From: Dokdonella_A sp963758365
GTDB taxonomy: Bacteria > Pseudomonadota > Gammaproteobacteria > Xanthomonadales > Rhodanobacteraceae
Assembly: GCA_963758365.1 (NCBI GenBank)
Contig: CAVWVB010000001.1
Span: 1,860,001-1,924,000, forward strand
DNA length: 64,000 nucleotides
Direction: 5' to 3'
Shown: piece by piece, positions 60,186 to 64,000 of the stretch
Position numbering within the stretch: the first letter of the stretch is position 1
How the letters are laid out: every line of letters starts with the position of its first letter
Notes under the pieces: model-generated
What the model saw: only the letters and a program-made list of their open reading frames with translations
Databases searched by the model: none
What the model was told of the DNA's origin: nothing
Position numbers and translations under genes: made by a program

Positions 60186-61616
60186 ATGACCGGCGCGGTC
60201 GCGGGCCCCTGCGATGTCGGCATCGCAAGCGCCGCAGTTGCGGTCCACAGCGCGCATCCGCGCGCAACTCTGGCCGCGACGATCCTCGGCTCCAGCGTCG
60301 CGTTCATCGATGGGTCGGTAGTCAACGTCGCGTTGCCCGCATTGCAGAGCGATCTCGGCGCGAGCGCGGTCGCGCTGCCCTGGACCATCAATGCCTATCT
60401 GCTGCCGCTCGGCGCACTGACCCTGCTCGGCGGCGGGCTCGGCGACCACTTCGGGCGCCGCCGCCTGTTCCTGGCCGGTCTCGCACTGTTCACACTCGCA
60501 TCGATCCTGTGCGCAGTGGCTCCGACCCTGACCTGGCTGCTCGCTGGCCGTGGCCTGCAGGGGCTCGGCGGCGCCCTGCTGCTGCCGAACAGCCTGGCCA
60601 TTCTCGGCTCTGCATTCGCGGGCGAAGCGCGCGGACGCGCGATCGGCATCTGGGCCTCGGCTGGCGCGCTGGCCGGCGCGCTCGGGCCTTTGATCGGCGG
60701 CTGGCTCGTCGACACGCTCGGCTGGCGCGCGATCTTCCTGCTCAACCTGCCGATCGCGATCGTTGCGATGTATCTGGCCTCGACCAGGGTCGCCGAAAGC
60801 CGGGACCGGCGACCGTCCGCGACGCTCGACTGGTCGGGCGCTGCGATCGTCACACTGGCGCTCGGACTGCTGACCTGGGCGCTGACGGCCGCGGCGGCGC
60901 ATCACCTCGCGGCAGCGCGGGCCTGGCCGAGTACAGTCGCCGGCCTCACACTGCTCGTGCTGTTCCTCTGGTTGCAGGGTCGGCGCGGCGATCGCGCGCT
61001 CATGCCGTTCGCGATGTTCGCGACACCCACGTTCGTCGGGCTCACGCTGCTCACGTTCTTCCTCTACGCGAGCCTCAGCGGGCTTCTGGTTCTGCTCCCG
61101 TACGTGCTGATCCGGGTCGAACACTATTCCGCGATCGTCGCCGCGGCGGCGATGCTGCCGCTTCCGCTCCTGATCGGACTCGGTTCACCGCTGATGGGCA
61201 AACTCACGGGACGCCATGGAGCGCGGCTGCCGCTGACGGCCGGTTCGATTGCAGTGGCGGCGGGACTCGCGCTGTACATGCGGATCGGCAACGGCCGCAT
61301 CGATTACTGGATCGACATCCTTCCGGCCACCCTGCTCGTGGCCATCGGCATGGCATTGTGCGTCGCGCCACTGACTGCCGCGGTGATTGCCGCGGTGGAT
61401 AGCGACCATGTCGGTGCTGCATCGGGATTCAACAGCGCGGTCGCGCGCATTGGCGGACTGATCGCGACTGCCCTGCTCGGCTTTGCATTCGCGTTGCAAC
61501 GTTCGCCGCAGGACTTCATGGGCGGCGTGCGCCTCGCCGCACTGGTCGGCGCCGCCTCGGCTGGCCTCGCGGCGATCTGCGCGCGGCTGCTGGTCCGCGA
61601 CGAGCGGCGACCGTGA
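60186..61616 (+). CDS. MFS transporter, DHA2 family, 14 helices
   Basis: Drug:proton antiporter-like permease. The 476-residue protein has the DHA2 motifs DGSVVNVALPALQSDLG, GDHFGRRRLFLAGLALF (motif A), LAGRGLQGLGGALLLPNSLAIL and GPLIGGWLVDTLGWRAIFLLNLP (motif C region). About 14 helices can be counted. Substrates of this family include many antibiotics and lipids; none can be assigned. The TGA at 61614-61616 is followed closely by the ABC ATPase gene. Confidence 0.92.
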   Translation: MTGAVAGPCDVGIASAAVAVHSAHPRATLAATILGSSVAFIDGSVVNVALPALQSDLGASAVALPWTINAYLLPLGALTLLGGGLGDHFGRRRLFLAGLALFTLASILCAVAPTLTWLLAGRGLQGLGGALLLPNSLAILGSAFAGEARGRAIGIWASAGALAGALGPLIGGWLVDTLGWRAIFLLNLPIAIVAMYLASTRVAESRDRRPSATLDWSGAAIVTLALGLLTWALTAAAAHHLAAARAWPSTVAGLTLLVLFLWLQGRRGDRALMPFAMFATPTFVGLTLLTFFLYASLSGLLVLLPYVLIRVEHYSAIVAAAAMLPLPLLIGLGSPLMGKLTGRHGARLPLTAGSIAVAAGLALYMRIGNGRIDYWIDILPATLLVAIGMALCVAPLTAAVIAAVDSDHVGAASGFNSAVARIGGLIATALLGFAFALQRSPQDFMGGVRLAALVGAASAGLAAICARLLVRDERRP

Positions 61617-61645
61617 CCGCGCCATCAGCAACCCGAGATACCCGA

Positions 61646-62437
61646 ATGCCCGGTCGGAGCATGGCCCACGCGGACTCTTCCGGGTCATCCGATTGGATGT
61701 TCGAACTCGTCGGTGTGAGCCTGTGCCACGGCAGCCACAAGGCGCTCGATGCGGTCGACCTCGCGTTCGCACGCGGCAGCGTCAGCGCGGTTATCGGCAG
61801 CAGCGGCTCGGGCAAGTCGACCCTGCTGCGGCTGCTGCTCGGGCTCGACTGGCCGGACCGCGGTACGGTCCGGGTCGAGGGGCGCGCGTTGCGGACGGAC
61901 GACGTGCTCGCACTGCGCCGTCGCACCGGCTACGTGATCCAGGAAGGCGGCCTGTTTCCGCACCTGAGCGCGCGCGAAAACCTGGCCTTGCTGCCACGCG
62001 AGCTCGGCTGGCCGGCGCAACGCATCGATGCGCGCGCAAACGAACTGGCCGCGCTCACCCATCTTCCCCACGACGCGCTCGCGCGCTTTCCTGCCGAACT
62101 CTCCGGTGGCCAGCGCCAGCGCGTCGCACTGATGCGCGCGCTCATGCTCGATCCTCCGGCGTTGCTGCTCGACGAGCCGCTCGGTGCGCTCGATCCGGTC
62201 ATCCGCCATGAGTTGCAGGATGAACTCGCGGCGATGTTCGCGGCACTTGCGAAGACCGTTGTCGTGGTCACCCACGACTTCGCGGAGGCCGCGTTTCTTG
62301 CGCCACGGCTCGTGCTGCTGCGCGCGGGTCGCGTGATCCAGGACGGCAACCTCGATGAATTCCGCTCACGGCCGGCCGATCCGTTCGTGACCCGCTTCGT
62401 CGAGGCACAGCGCAAACTGCCGGAACCGCAGCGATGA
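61646..62437 (+). CDS. ABC transporter ATPase, glycine betaine/osmoprotectant type
   Basis: Energises the fused binding-protein/permease that follows. The core contains Walker A GSSGSGKST, Q-loop VIQEGGLFPHLS, signature LSGGQRQRVALMRAL, Walker B ALLLDEPLGALD and the switch His in VVVTHDFAEA. It looks like the OpuCA/ProV group but lacks the C-terminal CBS domains of ProV. The start is uncertain: ATG 61646 (GAGA upstream), ATG 61661, ATG 61697 or a GTG at 61613 overlapping the MFS stop. Its end overlaps the next gene by 4 bases. Confidence 0.92.
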   Translation: MPGRSMAHADSSGSSDWMFELVGVSLCHGSHKALDAVDLAFARGSVSAVIGSSGSGKSTLLRLLLGLDWPDRGTVRVEGRALRTDDVLALRRRTGYVIQEGGLFPHLSARENLALLPRELGWPAQRIDARANELAALTHLPHDALARFPAELSGGQRQRVALMRALMLDPPALLLDEPLGALDPVIRHELQDELAAMFAALAKTVVVVTHDFAEAAFLAPRLVLLRAGRVIQDGNLDEFRSRPADPFVTRFVEAQRKLPEPQR

Positions 62438-63909
62438 GATGCGCCCGCATGCTGATCGCCGGCGCGATCGCGCTCACGCCGGCGATCGCGCACGCACTAA
62501 CGATCGGCTCGAAGAACTTCACCGAATCGATCCTGCTCGGCGAGATCGTGCGCCTGCAAGCCGAGAGGGACAGCCTCACGATCGCACATCGGCGCGCGCT
62601 CGGCGGAACGCGCATCGTCTGGCGCGCGCTGGTCGAAGGCGACATCGACCTCTATCCGGAATACACCGGGACCCTGACCCAGGAACTGCTGCCCGCGGTC
62701 GCACGCGATGCGGATCGCGCCGCACTGGACGCGGCGCTGGCCGCGAGCGGAATCCGGATCGGCGCGGTTTTCGGCTTTGCCGACTCCTATGCACTCGGCA
62801 TGCGCAAGCCGATCGCGGCCGCGCACGGCGTCGCACGCATTTCCGACCTGGCCGCACAGCCGGCACTTCGCTTCGGCCTGTCGAGCGAATTCCTCGATCG
62901 CGGCGACGGCTGGCCCGGCCTGCAGCGCGCCTATGGCCTTCCGCAGCATCCGCGCGGCATGGACCACGATCTCGCCTATCGCGCGCTTGCCGATGGCGCG
63001 ATCGACGTGATCGACCTGTACACGACCGACGCGGAGATTCCGTACTACCGTTTGCGCGTACTCGAGGACGACCGCCATTATTTTCCGCCCTACCAGGCCG
63101 TACTGCTCGTGCGTCGTGCCGCGCTCGCCACGCAACCCGGATTGCAACGCACCCTGGATGCGCTGAACGGGCGCATCGATGTCGCCGCGATGCGTGCGAT
63201 GAACGCGGCGGTCAAACTCGATCGTCAACCCGAAACGGGCGTTGCGGCGCGCTTCCTCGGCGTTGCCGGCGACCGCGAACCGCGAGGCCTCGCGATGCGC
63301 ATTGCGCAGCGCACCCTCGAGCATCTCGGCCTGGTCGCGATTTCGCTCGGACTCGCGATTGCGATCGCGCTGCCGCTCGGCATTCTCGCGGCGCGCCGGC
63401 GGCGCGTCGGCCAGCTGGTCATTGCACTCAGCGGCGTCCTGCAGACCGTGCCGTCGCTGGCGATGTTCGTGTTCATGATTCCGCTGTTCGGCATCGGTGC
63501 GGCACCCGCGATCGCGGCCCTGTTTCTGTACAGCCTGCTGCCAATCGTGCGCAACACGCATGCGGGCCTGACCGGCATCGCGCCCGAACTCCGCGAATCG
63601 GCAGCCGCGCTCGGCCTGACCGCGGGCGAGCGGCTGCGCCGCGTCGAATTGCCGCTCGCGATGCGTTCGATTCTCGCCGGCGTCAAGATCGCGGCCGTGA
63701 TCAACGTCGGCACTGCGACACTCGGGGCCTTGATCGGCGCCGGTGGCTACGGTCAGCCGATCCTGACCGGCATCCGCCTCGACGATCTCGGGTTGATCTT
63801 CGAGGGTGCGATTCCGGCTGCCGTGCTGGCCCTGCTCGTGCAGGGTCTGTTCGAAGGGCTGGAACGCGGGCTCACGCCGCGCGGATTGCGCCTCGCCGCA
63901 CGCGAGTGA
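62434..63909 (+). CDS. fused substrate-binding protein and permease, OpuC/EgtU-like ABC importer
   Basis: One 491-residue chain joins two functions. Residues 1-21 are a signal-like helix. About 22-275 is an OpuAC-type binding domain (LTIGSKNFTESILLGEIV, EYTGTLTQELL, YTTDAEIPYYRLRVLEDD). About 290-480 is a BPD_transp_1 permease (LGLVAISLGLAIAIALPLGILAAR; the ATPase-contact loop ELRESAAALGLTAGERLRRVELP). Substrates are probably quaternary ammonium compounds or related betaines. In the Gram-positive EgtU type the permease comes first; here the order is reversed. With the preceding ATPase the importer is complete. Confidence 0.92.
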   Translation: MRCARMLIAGAIALTPAIAHALTIGSKNFTESILLGEIVRLQAERDSLTIAHRRALGGTRIVWRALVEGDIDLYPEYTGTLTQELLPAVARDADRAALDAALAASGIRIGAVFGFADSYALGMRKPIAAAHGVARISDLAAQPALRFGLSSEFLDRGDGWPGLQRAYGLPQHPRGMDHDLAYRALADGAIDVIDLYTTDAEIPYYRLRVLEDDRHYFPPYQAVLLVRRAALATQPGLQRTLDALNGRIDVAAMRAMNAAVKLDRQPETGVAARFLGVAGDREPRGLAMRIAQRTLEHLGLVAISLGLAIAIALPLGILAARRRRVGQLVIALSGVLQTVPSLAMFVFMIPLFGIGAAPAIAALFLYSLLPIVRNTHAGLTGIAPELRESAAALGLTAGERLRRVELPLAMRSILAGVKIAAVINVGTATLGALIGAGGYGQPILTGIRLDDLGLIFEGAIPAAVLALLVQGLFEGLERGLTPRGLRLAARE

Positions 63910-63926
63910 CCGCATGCGCGGAGCGG

Positions 63927-64000
63927 TCAGGACATCGCGGCGATCGCGATCAGCAGACCGGCCATCGCCGCCGCCCATGCGCGGCAACGTCGCGAGCGTC
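63927..64000 (-). CDS. possible C-terminal end of a membrane protein, cut by window edge
   Basis: A minus-strand frame enters at base 64000 and ends at TGA 63929-63927, reading ...CRAWAAAMAGLLIAIAAMS, a hydrophobic C-terminal helix. Only 23 codons are visible. It would converge on the ABC importer gene. Too short to identify, and it may be chance. Confidence 0.3.
   Translation of the reverse strand, partial: RSRRCRAWAAAMAGLLIAIAAMS

Noticed and set aside
1..64000. Prophage, insertion sequence or integrative element
   Set aside because: No transposase, integrase, phage structural gene, terminal inverted repeats or tRNA-linked attachment duplication was seen anywhere in the window.

Overview
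The window is a chromosomal segment of a high-GC gammaproteobacterium, most likely of the order Lysobacterales (Xanthomonadales), perhaps near Rhodanobacteraceae. The grounds are gene order, protein style and start-codon use: tRNA-Leu, nuoA-N, tRNA-fMet, rimP-nusA-infB-rbfA-truB-rpsO-pnp and smc-zipA follow the pattern of that group, DksA lacks most zinc cysteines, and the dihydroorotase is of the DDQVHFREPG type. The assignment is from memory of family patterns, not from a search. No prophage, insertion sequence, CRISPR array or rRNA is visible.

Layout. (1) 1-9311, minus strand: the translation/transcription operon rimP, nusA, infB, rbfA, truB, rpsO, pnp (pnp runs off the left edge). rpsO has its own promoter and a leader with a perfect 14-bp inverted repeat. 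The rpsO-pnp gap carries three degenerate direct repeats. Two intrinsic terminators stand in front of rimP. (2) 9726-10565, plus strand: a lone secreted hypothetical protein lies between tRNA-fMet and rimP, which are neighbours in many relatives. (3) 10735-26543, minus strand: tRNA-fMet with its own promoter, the complete 14-gene NADH dehydrogenase I operon nuoA-N, tRNA-Leu(GAG) and secG. (4) 26554-32807, minus strand: tpiA, a polytopic GT-C-like membrane protein, an isopenicillin-N-synthase-like oxygenase, glmM, and a DksA-type factor with a histone-H1-like tail. (5) 32927-36311: yidD, dihydroorotase and an M23 peptidase on plus, and a tail-anchored double-FHA protein on minus.

(6) 36453-42362: a lipid-storage-like neighbourhood with a PHA-system protein, a patatin-type lipase, a phasin, a two-domain fatty acyl-CoA reductase, an acyl-CoA-binding protein and a TetR regulator. 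A 26-bp palindrome lies between the reductase and the acyl-CoA-binding protein. (7) 42412-51078: a chromosome-segregation and division block with zipA and smc (minus), bolA and yciI (minus), and scpA, scpB and rluB (plus). A bidirectional terminator closes it at 51215-51247. (8) 51265-58317: a CsgG-family protein, a small acetyltransferase, NDH-2 with a Pr6Pr membrane partner, a DUF72 protein, a class IV aminotransferase, an EamA exporter and a UBP zinc-finger protein. (9) 58434-63909, plus strand: a cyclic-nucleotide-domain/thioredoxin-reductase-like flavoprotein, an MFS exporter, and a two-gene OpuC-like ABC importer whose binding protein and permease are fused.

The two places that look least described are the divergent pair of UBP zinc finger and cNMP-domain flavoprotein, which has palindromes over both promoters and a probably leaderless flavoprotein mRNA, and the fatty-alcohol/acyl-CoA/phasin neighbourhood. 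Promoter, operator and leader calls are by eye and carry lower confidence than the genes.
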